Position numbers and translations under genes: made by a program. A stretch of DNA of 64,000 bases, taken from assembly GCA_963693305.1 (NCBI GenBank), contig OY855905.1, positions 25,781,937-25,845,936 on the forward strand, given 5' to 3'. Shown here piece by piece: positions 35,395 to 49,100 of this stretch. How positions within the stretch are numbered: position 1 is the first letter of the stretch; each line of letters starts with the position of its first letter. Source of the DNA: Meandrina meandrites. Lineage: Eukaryota > Cnidaria > Anthozoa > Scleractinia > Meandrinidae. The notes under the pieces are model-generated. The model had not been told where the DNA came from, ran no database searches, and was given only the letters and a program-made list of their open reading frames with translations.

Positions 35395-35609
35395 TTAACC
35401 CTTTAAGTCCCAAATGTGATCAGCCTTTTATTTCTCCCAATATTACCTTTGCTTAAACATCCTGTACAAGTCCTGAAAATCATGGAAATGATCACAATGA
35501 AAAATGACCTGGACTGTTTCTAAACGAATCCTCGTCAAAAGTATTTTAAGAAATGTTTCTTGATCACTAAGGAGAATTCCAATGTCTACAATGGGGCTCG
35601 AGGGGTTAA
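35395..35609. mobile_element. Small piggyBac-like MITE, TTAACCC ends
   Basis: TTAACCCTTTAAGTCCCAA at the left and GGGGCTCGAGGGGTTAA at the right, with TTAA at each border; 215 bp, no coding frame. In the B-C intergenic region. Confidence 0.65.
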
Positions 35610-36309
35610 TTACGAACAAAATGCCTTATAATTTAATTGTCTCAAGAAAAACAACAAAAGAAGGCTTAGCCAAACCACATCAGTTAAGGCTGTCTTATGT
35701 TCTCAGCAGCCCATCACATAAGGCTCCTGACGGTCTCCACTTCGGTGTTTTTATTTCTGATAGACTGGCATAATCCCTGCCAAACATTCAAGTGCCACTT
35801 GGCCTTGCACTCGGTATGACTGGATTTCGAAATTTGCGTAAAATTTGCGTGAAGCACAAAACACATTCCCTAGGTAAGAACAACCTATTTCTGTTCAATC
35901 TCCATTAGGCAGTCTATGAATTAAGTAGTTAGTGTCCAGACCCCAGGGACTCGTCTCCGGGGTGTTCGCTTTTCACAATGGCGCAGAAAATCGTCGCCGA
36001 AAAAGCCCTGGGTACGAGGTTAATGCTTGCAACATAATAATTACCTTAACATGGCATCCTCAGAAAGGGAATTTGGGTTGGTTTCACCATGTGCTCTCAA
36101 AATTCGTACTCGAAGTATTTCCGATGGTATGTAATCTTCCGAACCCATATTAGCCACACCTGACCTATATAACAAGCGGGGCTGAATGGGAGGGTGTTGT
36201 TAAGGCCTGCTAGGCATACCTACTTTCAAGCAAAATATGACGGCAAAATCTGTAACCCTACTTCAGATAAAGTGTCTCAAAACCGTTCAATTGTGGCGCG
36301 GCAAATGGG

Positions 36310-36352
36310 GCCTATCAAGGGGAGAAGCATTACTCCTGGTCGCATGTCATGT
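36310..36352 (+). mobile_element. SINE type 1 core fragment
   Basis: CCTATCAAGGGGAGAAGCAT followed by TACTCCTGGTCGC aligns with CCATCCAGGGGGGAGTAGCA and TACTCCTAGTCGC of the SINE at 12207-12468. Confidence 0.5.
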
Positions 36353-36563
36353 AATTTTTCTTAAGGTTTGGTGACGTTTGTTATTAGGAGAACATTTTAA
36401 CATCAAGTGAATGGAAATTTGAAAATCAAGCGCGTTTTCACATAACCTGATAATGAAAACTCAAGACTTGCAGGAAAAGGAGGCTTAACTTTGAGACCTT
36501 TGCTTGATTTAGGTACAACTCTGTTTTTAGACCTACAATCTAAGTTATAATTAGTTGAAGCAC

Positions 36564-36950
36564 TTAAGGTGGGGGTATACCCGATTTTGAGTGAAATTGT
36601 AAGAGGTTTAAGGAAATTATTTTTGAAACACCAACAGACAGTTGACCCCCACGCAAGAGCACCCCAGGTTGTCAGGGGACTGTTTGGGTGTCCATATACT
36701 AATTTTTAACTTCAAAAATCACATTAAATCTCTAATATTTCTTATTTCTCCAAATTTTACTAATCCTTTGAGAAAAACTATCTCTTTCCAAACATCCCCA
36801 AAAATCACCAAAAAATTTACAAAACACCGCTTAACATAGCTTTGTGAAATGAGCATAGAGCTTCTGGATTACTTGAAACGCAGACGAGATATTCGCATTA
36901 AACCAAGATTAGCGGTGGAAAAACAGGCTTCAGGTGTACCCCCGCCTTAA
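36564..36950. mobile_element. piggyBac-like MITE family 2, copy 2
   Basis: Borders TTAAGGTGGGGGTATACC and GGTGTACCCCCGCCTTAA, TTAA at both ends. Inside shares CTCTTTCCAAACATCCCCAA and AAACACCGCTTAACATAG with the other copies. It contains a 65-residue frame that is chance. Confidence 0.85.
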
Positions 36951-37304
36951 GCCTAGTTTCAGTTTTAGCTGGTCCGGCAATCATGCGTACGGTTACTCTC
37001 TCCCCCCCTCCCTTAAATGTTGCCTTAAAAATATTTTTTATCGCGTTATATTAGCAACCTACTGTTGATGCCCTTTCGACTTGTTGTAACATTGAGGAGG
37101 GAGGTGGAGGGAGTATTGTCCCGCAGTCTTCAATTTTTAAAGCGGTTCATGTGAGCACTGCTGATTTGATTCAGACTAATTTGTACGTGTGGTTTGCAAA
37201 TACAGCGTCAAACAGTGAGGCACAGTGACTTCGAAAAATGACTTCTTTCGTTATCAAAAGCATATGCGACCAAACAAATTTAAAGGCGACGTGTTTACTC
37301 TGGC

Positions 37305-37360
37305 GCTACAGTAACCCTAACTGAGCGTTAGGGTTATCCTAGTGCCAGGGCTATAACGGT
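37305..37360. repeat. Hairpin with telomere-like arms
   Basis: CTGGCGCTACAG TAACCCTAA, loop CTGAGCG, TTAGGGTTA TCCTAGTGCCAG: inverted arms of about 20 bases containing TAACCC/GGGTTA words. Confidence 0.7.
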
Positions 37361-37913
37361 CTGCTGAGAATAACTCGCACATCCGGGAAACTATTGAAGT
37401 CCCTGTTTTCTTACCCATGAGGCAGTGTGCAAAAATGGGAATTTTATTCATTGTTTTAAAAAGTTATGTATTTCATCTTTAAATAAAACTAATAAAGATC
37501 TTTTCTGTATAGTCATTTAATTGGACCGCATTTGGCAGTCTTACAATATTTGCGGGTGAGGATGAGTAGGGATGAAACGTAACCTTCCTTCTGTAAGCTA
37601 TTTACAAGTCTGGTTGAAGTCTAAAAAGTAGGTTTTAAAAACACAGGCGATCTTTTGTGGTGCATACAGTGTTCTCCGCGAAAGTGATGTCGAGATGTTC
37701 TCTGAACAACGTGCTGAAACATTCGATAACGATGATGTAGAGCTACGCAGCACTTGGTAGTCAGGCTTATGATTGGCTACTAACTGACCCATAGTTATTT
37801 CAACCAATCAGAAGCACTACTGAGAGGTGCGTATCACTACAACTGAACACAGAACGTGAAGCAAAGGAGCGTCTGTTTTCTCAAGCTTCGGAAAAAAGTA
37901 ATATAGTAAATAC

Positions 37914-38195
37914 TGGTTGTTTACCATTTACAGCGGGAGACCTCTTGGTTCACAGTTTTAATAAGCAAATGGAAACCAAAATCCCAGAACGGAAATCATG
38001 AATTTGGCGTGCTCTATTTACTAGATTGTACTTCGAGCACCTGGAACTGAGCTAAGTAGCCGCGTATATGGGTCGAAATTGGCGAAAGACCTTGGAACTG
38101 GTAGATGGGAATTTTCCGTTCGGTCAAGTCACAATGGTTTTACTATTGACATCCCAACAGAAATTTCCAGAATTTTTTTAAATGGTAAACAACCA
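37914..38195. mobile_element. MITE with TGGTTGTTTACCATTTA ends
   Basis: TGGTTGTTTACCATTTA and TAAATGGTAAACAACCA are exact inverted ends; interior non-coding. I recall similar elements as common in coral genomes, but that is from memory. Confidence 0.8.
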
Positions 38196-39547
38196 CTATG
38201 GGCCCGACTTATTGCCGGGAGTAAGATATAAATTATTAGTTCCCTTGCGTTATTTTTGACTTAAACCCAGTAGCCACTTGAACAGACTACAACTACAGAC
38301 AGAAGTGTTGTGAAGCTTTGCACTTTTGTTCTTCCCCTCCCCTGCCCTATTCAGTGTTGAGCTAATAGTAATAGCAATAGCTCAAGTTGTACCGTGAGGT
38401 TCCAAGAGCGATGGGATCCTAAATAATAAGTCGAATTTAAACTGACCGTAATCGGGTATATTTTTACAACCTTCCCAACTACTTTTGTCCGTGGTTGTAA
38501 CTTCCAAATAATTACCAGCTAGACAGAACTCCAGTTGCCACATAACTAATCAGCTCTCGTTATTACTGTCTCTTGTTAAAGCTTACATGGCAACAACTTT
38601 GCAGAGGAACACTAGCTTGTGTTTGAGGACAAACAAATACTTTATACTTGGTCATAACGGTAAGTAGCAGAACTGATCAAATCAGCACTTTTGTCAAATG
38701 ACTAACAATTGTGAGAGTAAAATGTATTGCGTAACTTTTTATGGTAAATTTGAAGTTGTGAATATTTTCTACTTAACACTAGTGATTGTTCAGGTAGCTT
38801 TCTTTCGGAGAACACGATACAGGTTAACCAAGCGCTAGGACGGGCTGTACAAAAAAATATTGGCCCTTGGTTTCAGAGGACCAATGTTCTCCCTGTACGG
38901 TCCCGGGCAAGCTTGGTCAATAAGAGGTTTATTTCCAGACTTTATAATTAAAAACGAATTGTAAAAACTTACCCTATCCAATACAACAAAGGGACCGACA
39001 CAGTGACGTTCCTTTCTTTTCACTTTCGAGGAATAAATTAACTAATGCAGTATGTTTCAATATACTTTTGTTTCGATCGTCCTCTATAATTGGTCCTCCA
39101 AATATGGAGCGACATGTAGTTCTGAGCCAATCAGAGAAAAGATGTTTTTTTTCTCGGCCAATGAGGTTTATAAAAAGCCAAAACCAATCGTGATTTGCCT
39201 TAGGAGGCCTTTCCTGCTCTTGGCACCGGAGCATGCGTTTTGATTGGCTTATCCGCGTTACCACGGACTAGTCATAGCATGTCTACAATCAACAGAAAAC
39301 CGACTTAGTTCTAACTTAAGCCTTGCATTACGAAAAGTGGTTCTGAAGTGTTCTTGTCAAGAAAGCGACAACGGTAGATCTCAGCTCTATTAACTTCAGT
39401 AGCGCACATCACCATTGATCAGATTTGACAGGTGGGCTGTCAAAAACTAGTGCTAACTTCCACCGATTCGAGACGTACCCGGTTCTGTGATGTTTGTTCT
39501 GCTGGGAACTATTGCAGTGCCAACGTGTTAGGGCTGTTAATGGCTAT

Positions 39548-40146
39548 CTATACCCCGGAACATTTTATTTCGGACCCACTAGAATCATTGAATTCATGCG
39601 CCTCTCTATCATGGCGCTTACGATGGTTTGTTCTGCTTGAATGTGTTCTCGGAGGTTCATTGTGGATAATAAGACCGTCCAGTGGCGGATCCCGCTCTAT
39701 TGCACACTTCCCGTGCGGTGGATCACACTTCACTTGCGGCGACGCACACTTCGCGTGCGTCGTTGACTGTTGCTCAGTCAGACGAGTCTTAGGTCTGCCA
39801 TTCGGATAGTCAACATAGACGTTGAAACTTACATTTCGCGTTTCCTCCTTTCTTGGTGCATAAAATTGTGGCGATAAGTCCTTCTTTTCCTCTTGTGGTA
39901 ATGTGTTCTTTTCCGGACCTTTCCTGTGTTGTCGATAGTGATGTTTTCTCGTCATAAAATAGCACCAAACAATCGTTCCAATCAAAAGTATGAGAACGGC
40001 GATTGGTACACCGATCAGAGCGGCCAAAGGGACTTCCTCTACAAGTATTTCTTTGTCGGATTGTGGCCTTGGCGAATTTCTTGGAGCCTTTGTCGCTGAG
40101 GACTGCCCTCCTATGCCTCCTCCGTGTGGTTCATCGCTAACGAGGT
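39548..40146 (-). CDS. FGFRL1: Receptor C exon 6: stalk, transmembrane segment, long cytoplasmic tail
   Basis: A 599-nt terminal exon, acceptor TTTCTTGCAG. A Gly/Ser/Pro-rich acidic stalk leads to the membrane segment (LIGVPIAVLILLIGTIVW) and a tail of about 135 residues: RKHHYRQHRKG, EEKKDLSPQFYAPRKEE, VYVDYPNGRPKTRL, a Cys/Pro-rich stretch (CASPQVKCDPPHGKC), and a basic-acidic C-terminus ending EIKCSGV. No kinase motif. Here stalk and membrane segment share one exon; in A and B they are split. Confidence 0.86.
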
Positions 40147-43100
40147 CTGCAAGAAATCCACAAAGATCTTTAATCCCACGTCACATTTTCCTGTTTTAAG
40201 GACTCTGTCACGCTCTTTTAGATGGTCTTAAGGCGAGGTAAACGTGAATTTGAGTGAGATTTTAAGAGGTTTATAGAGGGGATAGAGGAAATAAATTGTT
40301 TTTGGAGCACCTAGACAAACTATCTCTCCCCAAACATCCCCAAAAATCATCCAAAACTTAACAAAACACCACAAAACATAGTTTTTGGATTGCTTGAAAT
40401 GCAAACGAGATATTCGCTTTAAGCCCAAGTTAAGCGGTGGAAAAAACGGCCTTCAGGTGTACCCCACCATAAAATTAAGTAAAACAAAATACCACACTAG
40501 AAACACAAATATGTATGTCAACGGTTGATCAAAACGTGATAGATTATTAAATGGGATTGCAGTTAACTATTAAAACTTGATTTGGTTTGGAACGGGCGCC
40601 GTGCCACATTCGAAAATAAATTGCTATTTTTGGCTCTGTCGGGAAAGCTATGCAAAGAAAAATGGCGTTCTTATTATTACTAATCAGTTTCTATATTATT
40701 CGCCCCATATCACCACCACACAAACCTTTTTTGTTACAAAAAGGAAAGCAAGAAAAGAAACAGGATGCTGGTATAATTGTTGTCCATTCAAGTACTTGCA
40801 CTCAGGACAGAGGGTGCAAACGACTGTTTCACAGCATTGGGGTGGACACCAGAAGGTCGAAGAGCGAGAAGGAGGCCAAAGACAACTTGGAGAAGGAAAG
40901 AAACAAGGCGGGGTGGACGAGCTGGGAAGTAGCCAAAGCGATGGCACGGGAGTGTTGGGAGTGTTGGTCAGAAAGCTTGACGGCGCTATGCGCCTACTAG
41001 CGCGATGAGTCATGATGATGATGCTAACTTGCACACAATATGGCATCTCGTGTTGTTTTGTTTGTTTTATTTTGTCAGGGCTGCAAATAATTTTTGGATA
41101 GTGGCCGGTCATGTTGACCGGCCAAACCAATTTTAGCTCGGTCACCTCTCGTTTTTGACCGGTCAAAATATTGAAAATATTTCTTTTGAAGAAATAGCCT
41201 ATTAAGCCAAAAATATGCTATGAAAATTCGTCACATAAAAGTTTTAATCGATAAAAGCATCACTAAATATGTTCGCTATTTGCAATTCGGTTTTTTTCCA
41301 CAAGCAATGGCCTCAGACTACGTTCTACTCGCCATGATTTTTTTTCACCTCTGCATGCGCGTCATCATTTTAAAAGCTTGCAAAAACAACGAGACTTTGT
41401 AGAAAATCTGAAATATCTTAAAACCTCTGGTAGAAGGTAGGTTTTCATTCTGTTCAACTGAAACTGTCAATAATTCAATAAAACTGTAGTATTTATCTTG
41501 GTGCAGAAAAACGGTAATTTGAGATTTACAAATCGTAGTGGCGTGAAGAGACGAGCCTGACTGCAGAATTCCTTCCACAAAATGAACACTGGCAACCTTT
41601 TACTTTCATTGTTAATGAAAATACTCCTTTGTATTTTCTAAAGCACCACTGGTGAAAGTAATTTTCTAAACCGATAAACACAACTCAAAACAAAGCGGTA
41701 AAGTGAGACTGTGAGCAACGAAAAAGCAAAATCTCTCTGCAAGATGCGTATCAGATAACACCACCAGCATGTCAAATCTGTTCATGCTCAAAAGCCAAAA
41801 ATTTCGAACTAAAGATTGAAAAATGAAAGAAACTTGAAATTAACTTTGTTTGAAATTAAATTTCAATTAAGATGAAGCCAAGAAATGAATTCAAAAGCGT
41901 CAAAATATCGATAATTTCAAAGCAGTGAAATTCTGCACGCAAGCCAATTATTCACATCATTGTTCATGTTGAAGCGAAAGTTTTAATTTTAGCGGATGCC
42001 TTTTGCGGTAAATGGATTTACCGATCCTTCAAAAAATTCCAGCTAAACTCGAAGCAAAAATGTATATAACCATTTTCAACAGATATTTAATAAACCAATT
42101 TCAAGTGCTAGCTTTTTTTCCCGGCCCGCCCAATAACTGAAACTGTAACTGCGTGTAAATACTAGACGATGATTGATGCGATATTCATTGTTGTCCGTTT
42201 AGCGGATGTTACCCTTAAAACTTCACAAAGCCGCAGAACGTGACCGTCTCATCTGCAATCTCCGTTTTTGTGACTGCAAGATGCTAAGATATTTTATGAT
42301 TTAACTGTTTATAATTTCCAAAAATAATGCAAATAAATTAATTTTTCTTGTTATTTTTGTACGTGACCGGTCAAAATGACCGCCAAACCGAAATTTTGTC
42401 CGGACAAATAGTCATCTTGGCCGGACATTGTCCGTTGACCGGCCGTTATTTGCAGCCCTGTTTGTTATCGACCTACCTTCCTGGCTCAGGACCGTTAGGT
42501 ACGCGTGCCTGGACACATATCCAGCGGAATTCCCCACCACGCATGTGTACTTGGCTTCATCCGCCAGCGTGACATTCCTTACTATGAGGCGATGGGTGTA
42601 AACTTGGCGTTGACCCATGTGTTGCTTGGCTATCTCCCGAATCTCACGGAACTTTGATTTGGAAAAGTCAACAAACTCGAAAGGATCAGAACCATTTGAG
42701 ACATTTTTGGGTGATTTCCATTTGAGAAAGTGAAACTCTGGATGGCTTTTGCTTATAGCCGAGCACACAAACGTGATGTCTTCGCCTGGTGTAGCCGTTT
42801 CGTTCTTTAAAACGTTCTCTAAAATCTTAGGTTTGAGTTCCCGATGAACTTTTCGTCGAGGCTCTAAATAAGCAAAATGATATGATAAAAAATGTTATTA
42901 CGCTATTATTAACAAAGCTACAGTTCACTCTATTCTTGAATGGAATGCAGTAAAATTAGCTGAACGCCCCTTTCAGGCTAGCCCGTTTCTTAGAGGGTCC
43001 AGGTCCCTCGCGGCCAGGCACTCGACCTGGACCGTGTGAGAATCAGGCTGCTTTCAGATGGGCTCAGTAATTTTCGAGGTGGCCAATTTACGGAGGGCGG

Positions 43101-46100
43101 GCGCTTATTTTGAATGGAAATTTGCTTTTCAACCTTGTTGATGCATTCAAGAATACCACCCTGGTAAAACGGTTTTTTGTCAACGACCGAACGACTGCTG
43201 GCCTAGAAACTGGAATCTCCTCACACTGCTTTTAGCATAAGACAAGAAGATTACTCACCAACAACTTTGACGTCAAAATTCCTCTGAATACTACAGAACG
43301 CATTGCTCACTATGCAAGTATAGGTTCCAGCGTCGTTGTAAGTTAATGCAGCGAAATTTAAAACCCAGCCTTTGGATCTCAAGTGCGCCCGACCAGCTCG
43401 GCTTAAGGGTTTGCCGTTTTTCAGCCACACCACATTGAGTGGACGCGCTCCATGTGCATGGCATTTGAGCTTGATCTGTTCACCTTCAACGTATTCCAGA
43501 AAACGGTTGCGGTTTTTGGATGGATTTTTGAACTTCGGTGGATAGTCGTCTGCAAAAATACAAACAATGCCCGTATCTTGGTTATGTTTTCTTTGAATAA
43601 AGAGAAGGGATTATTTCAAGTAGATAATAAACAATGATCATTTGAATGCTTTGCACCTCTCACAAGTTTGAAATTATCCTCGGAGACCCAGGGGCAGTTA
43701 GTCCGGGCAAAACGAAGTAAACCAGACAGAAATCGTGGCGACGTAAGTTTACAAGAAGAGCGGAAAGAGCCCCTGGAAAACGAGTCTCTCGAGACCATTT
43801 CCACACGGCTCTGTGAATGCTGGCTCCAGATTGAGTAAAAAAATCCTTTGTACTATTCTGTCCAATCAGCGAATAGTAATTTCAGAGTCACTTTCGTGTG
43901 TTCTTACATGGCGGTTTTGTATCGGCCATAATTTGATTTTAATTTACACCAGAGATCCAACAAAAAGCAGGGAAATCATTTCTGATGTCAGAAAGAAACA
44001 AGGTATTTCAAGATGCACCGGGAAATTTTCGTTTGGACCGATCAGAAAGTATCGTAAACAGTGGCTTGTGTGCGTTTCCCAGGGGCTATTTCCGCCCTTC
44101 TTGAAATCTTTCGTCGCTACCGGCGATTTCTGCCTGATTTACTTCGTTTCGCCCCGACCAACTGCCCCTGGGTCTTTGAGGATGGTTTGAAGTCAGCGCA
44201 GGTGCTTTCTTTCCCGTGCACTTCCCCCATTGGCGAGGATTTTTCACAAATCTGGGAACACCATTATGTGAGTCGGTTGCGTGAAAGAAAAACTGAGGCA
44301 AAACAAAGAAAATTTGAACGATGGTGATCTCAACCCTATTAAAATTACTGATGATAACAAGTAATACTGCAAATGAAGAAAACGACAATAAAGTAAAGAG
44401 AGATAAAAATACAACTAACAAAAAGAGACTGACAACAAACCTATTAATGGAAGTTTCGAGGGCCTTATGCTACATTTTCGTGGTGGCCGTTTGGTCGTGC
44501 TGGCGAAAGGCGGCTCCCTTGCAGTAATGCTTAATGCTGTGGGGAAACAACAAATAATTGTTTACACATATCTTGAAGCGGTTTTCGATGGACTTTAAAA
44601 AGTATGCCAGTTGCGTTGATTTTGAGTTTCCCGAGTTCTTAGGTGCGATTACCAGCCGCTGATCGAGAAAAAATGAGCCCGCGCTCTGAGCGTGCGACGT
44701 GTTCAAACCAATCAGAATTAACACGCTGCGTTTTTTTCTTACGTGGAGTCAGAAACAGAAAATTCATTTTCCTTTTTTCAAACGGCAACAATTTTGAAAC
44801 AAAACAGTTCATTCAAATGATTACCTGGTGTTGATGATGTTGATGGGATCGGTTTGTTGCCTGCCGGCTGTCTCGGCGATGTTCTTATACCACTACTGTT
44901 CGCTGCTGGGAAAAATAAACAAATATAAACTTAACGGACAAACTAAGAAAGAAATGAACCACTGAATTCGTAAATGACTGTTCTACAATCCTCAAGTGCA
45001 ACCATTAAAGAAGATGTGAGGATGTTCATTACGCTGAAAAGGTGGCTTTTTTTAATTTTTGAACCCTCAGGATAACACCCTAAACTATGAAGCCTTACAC
45101 TTTTTTGGTGCCGTTTACTATACTGTGGTAGCCTGTTCCAGACGGTCGGTTAGTTGGAGAGCAGCGCGAAAAATAGCGCGTGAAATAAAGACGAGGGTTT
45201 ATAGTCGGAGTGACGTGGCGTCCTCTCAGCCCAAACCACTCGCCTTTTTTCTCACTCGCTGTTCCTTGCGCTAATCCCCAACAAACCGTGCGCCCGGGAC
45301 AGGATAACGCTGTAGATAAAATCGAAGTCTAATTATTCAAAAGAGTGCTATTCCAAATTCTGAAAGTCTTACTAAAAGTCTTACTGAAACAGAATGAAAC
45401 TGGTCTCTTAAAATTCCGAAAGCAAACATTGGGCTTAAATTTGCTCAACGTCTCTTTCAGGTGGGCTTATTTTGGGGAGGACCTGTATACTGGGAAAAAT
45501 TTCAATAAAAGAATACCATATCACTCCCAAAACATAACGATGTGGTGGTGTCATGTCATGTTGTGGCCTTATTACGGAATATGAATATACTTGGAGAATA
45601 ATGAAATCAAACAGCACCACAAGCACTGAAGCACTGATCAAAATCTCTCGTGAAATGATTGCCTTTGGTCACCCTTGGATTTCATCCGGCGTAGTGCACC
45701 AAATAACGATAAGGCTCAGTAGGTTTCATTTGAATAGTCGTTCACTAGCGTTTCATCCGTAGGTTAAAAGCTACAACAAAATAAACATTACCCGCATAAA
45801 AGTATATTCTTCGGGCGAGAAAAGTGGGCGTAGTAACGGCGATTAACAGGATGATCGTAAGGCGGGGTTCAACTGTTCTATTAGACACTGCACGAAATGT
45901 TAGCTTTGCCACACTTCTCGGATTCGCGTCAAAAGTAAGACGAAGATGGATGAACAACTTTGACACCGATCTCAAAGGCAAGCGAGTCCTTTGATATCGC
46001 CTCTGACAGGGATTGGACTCGCGTCAAAGGTAGTAACAAATTTGACATAAATCAAAGGTACCTTTGAGCCGAGTAAAAGTCACATTTTATGCCACCTTTC

Positions 46101-49100
46101 TCACACCTTTGATAAACGTTAAAAGCGCAATATCTTTAATCAAAACAAAAAGGACGGTCTTTGCTGCAATCAAAAGTATGACAAAGAAGGCCTTCACCGC
46201 CTTTATCCCAAGTCAAAGGTATGTGCCAGGGCAATTTTCATGCAGCGTGAAGGTTAGACAACATATCATATTTGTACTTAGTCAATGTTGATTCTTTACT
46301 TCTCTTACCTTGGACAACAAGCTGTATTTCTCGCATTATTTTCCCAAAATGATTATATGCAACACAAACGTACGTCCCCTGGTCTTCTAGCTTTACTTTT
46401 CTGATTCTTAGATATCTTCCGTTACGCATCTTAAACCGCTCATACTTCTCGGTGATATAGTGCCCTTCCGGAAACTTTTGCCACGCCGTCAGAGTCTTGT
46501 TGTCTGCTGAATCGTCGATCCCGGAGAACTTACACCGTAGCTTGACGGTTTCTCCCTCTTTAACTGTGTATCGTGGTTTTACTGTTCCAATCAGCTTTGG
46601 AGGCCCTAATTGGACGAAGAAATGACGTAAATTCGATTGAAATTCCTAGTGCAGTTAAGTGTGGGAAAAAAATGGCGAGGGGTTGACACCCTTCCCTTTT
46701 TTTCGCTCACCAACTAACCCCAAATAACCGAACGCCTGGAACAGGCTATTTTACCGGTGGGATTTCTACATTCTCAAAAGATGGAATCAACCTAACATGC
46801 CCACTATTCAAACGGAGCATAATCTAGTTTTCCACTGGATAAATACACGTCCAGTAGATAGAGATCGATACATATTGATATTGATACATTTCAACAGCTG
46901 GATCGGGATTTATTTACAGGACAAAGGGATCCTCTCTATAATCTTGAAGTGTACACAAGGCAAAGAGTTACGCGACTAAGCCGAAAACCGAAGTATCCCA
47001 TCTACTTATAGCCAATTCTAACCACTCACCGCTCTCCCCAAATAGTCCAACGAACCAATCAGAATGAAACAAAAACCTTGCAGGCAGTACCAAGTGCAGG
47101 AAAAGCTAAAGATACGCTACATATTCATGACTGCTTTTGGCCGGTTAAAAACAAACAAAAAAAGACTTTGCCTGTGAGCTTTTCAAAACCTGGTCTCCAC
47201 ATCTGTTGGCATTCACTCGAACATTCACTCAATGGAAACGTGGGCAAACGACGAGTGTCACATTTAAGACCAACTTCAGGCAATGTCCAGTAACAGGCAT
47301 CGAGGTAGTTAATTGGCCAACAGTCGCCTATTTTGCTCGCGAATTTAGCGGTGAAAAGTAAGATGTTACACTCTTTTTTTTTTATAAGAATATATTTTAT
47401 AAGAATATCGAGGCTGAAATTTTGAAAATTTAAGAATATTTTAAGAATAAAGCCGAGGCTGAGATTTTGAAAACGATAGATATAATTTTGTTTGTTGAAA
47501 AATCTTTAAATACAATACAATTATAACAATATATATTATAACAATTATTACAATTAACCGTATAAAATCAATTATTCCTTTCTCTAAACGGCAAAACTAG
47601 CCATCAAAACGAAAAACATAAGCTTTAATTTAAGAATAATACAAGAATATTTTCAGCCTAAAATTTGCAGAAAAATGAGAATATTCAGCCTGGGCCGGAA
47701 AAACAACATTCTTATATAAAAAAAGAGTGTAGTACAACAGCATGCCTTTGGATTATTACCAAGTCAAAGGAGTTTGGGCAAGGCTGGGGGCCAGTTCTCT
47801 GCGTGTTATCTAAACATTAGTTAGAAGCAAAGGTCAGTGCTTTTGAATTTGCTCGGATTGCATGACCACACTTGCCGATTTTTTTTTCAAACACGTGTTT
47901 CTAGACTAATTATGTTGTACATAAATCAAAAGAATCACATTTTGAAATAGATTATAGCCGTTGTTTATGACCTATAACTAATTGTCTTTGAACTAGTAAA
48001 TTGCTTATATTTCTGTCAGTCAATTTAGCAAAAGTACTCATGACCTTCATTGCGGAAAACGTGGAAACGTCTTACTAAGTTTAAAGCTTTTCAAATGAAC
48101 TTCGGATTTTTCGACAAATGCGAGCTGGTAACTACACTCAATTAAAAGTCGCACGTGATGTAAGCTTTGAGAGATGTTTGTGTTCTGAAAAGCAATGACC
48201 TTACAGGCCACACACAAAGTAGGGGGCTTCCTTTTGCCGCTTCTATCTACAACTATATCGGTTACCAATATATCGTATTCACTTTCATCTAGTTGTTTTG
48301 GTTCCCAAGTCTATGTCAACTGTGCCCACCTTGCAGCGCCGTTGCCGACTTGCCAATATGCAGTAATCCAGGGCAAGTGGAGCTAGCCCGCACCTGCTTA
48401 ACAATATTTATCATCAGCATTTTCCTGATCCTCTTTTGTTAAACGTAAATATTTGGAATTCTCGTAAAGCAAATGTTTTCCATCTGCGACGGAAACTGCA
48501 CTTTTAGCAGCAGGGGGCAATGTTTCCGCGGATCAATAATTAGTGGAAAGAGAAGATTGAGCTGAAAACTAGCTAGTGTGAAACAATTTCGCTTGCCTTT
48601 GTTTCCTCTTATTGGATCAGCGGATTATAAATCTGCATGTTGCGCTCCGTCGGCGAGCAATTGAAAACCCCAAGGTTATTGCTAACCTGGAGAGTTAAAG
48701 GAATTAACTGCTGTTCTGAGATAAAATCACTGTAAATCGGTCGGATTTGCTTTGATGGAGGGCAAGCGCTCCATACGTCAGCTCTTGACTTGAAAAATGT
48801 TACAGAAAGGCGGTAATTGATTGAATGACTAAGGGTTTTCGTTTCATCTCATTGTATATCCATTATATTATTGGTGTTTTATAAAAGAAAATGGCATTTT
48901 GTCCTTGTTTAAACATTTATTAGCGGTACTCAGCGTGCGATAAAATCTAAGAATGGAGTTTTCATTTCAAGTTCGAAAACAGCTGTAAGGTAAATACTTA
49001 AAAACAATCGCTCATTGTTCTTGCTCACAATTCGCCCTGTACACAACGTAGTCTTAAACGGAAAAAATTTGAGCCCGCCGTCGGTAAAAATGTTATATTC

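Noticed and set aside
40577..41008. Frames of 143 and 116 residues as host genes
   Set aside because: Their ends match a LINE polyprotein C-terminus split between frames, so this is a dead retrotransposon end.
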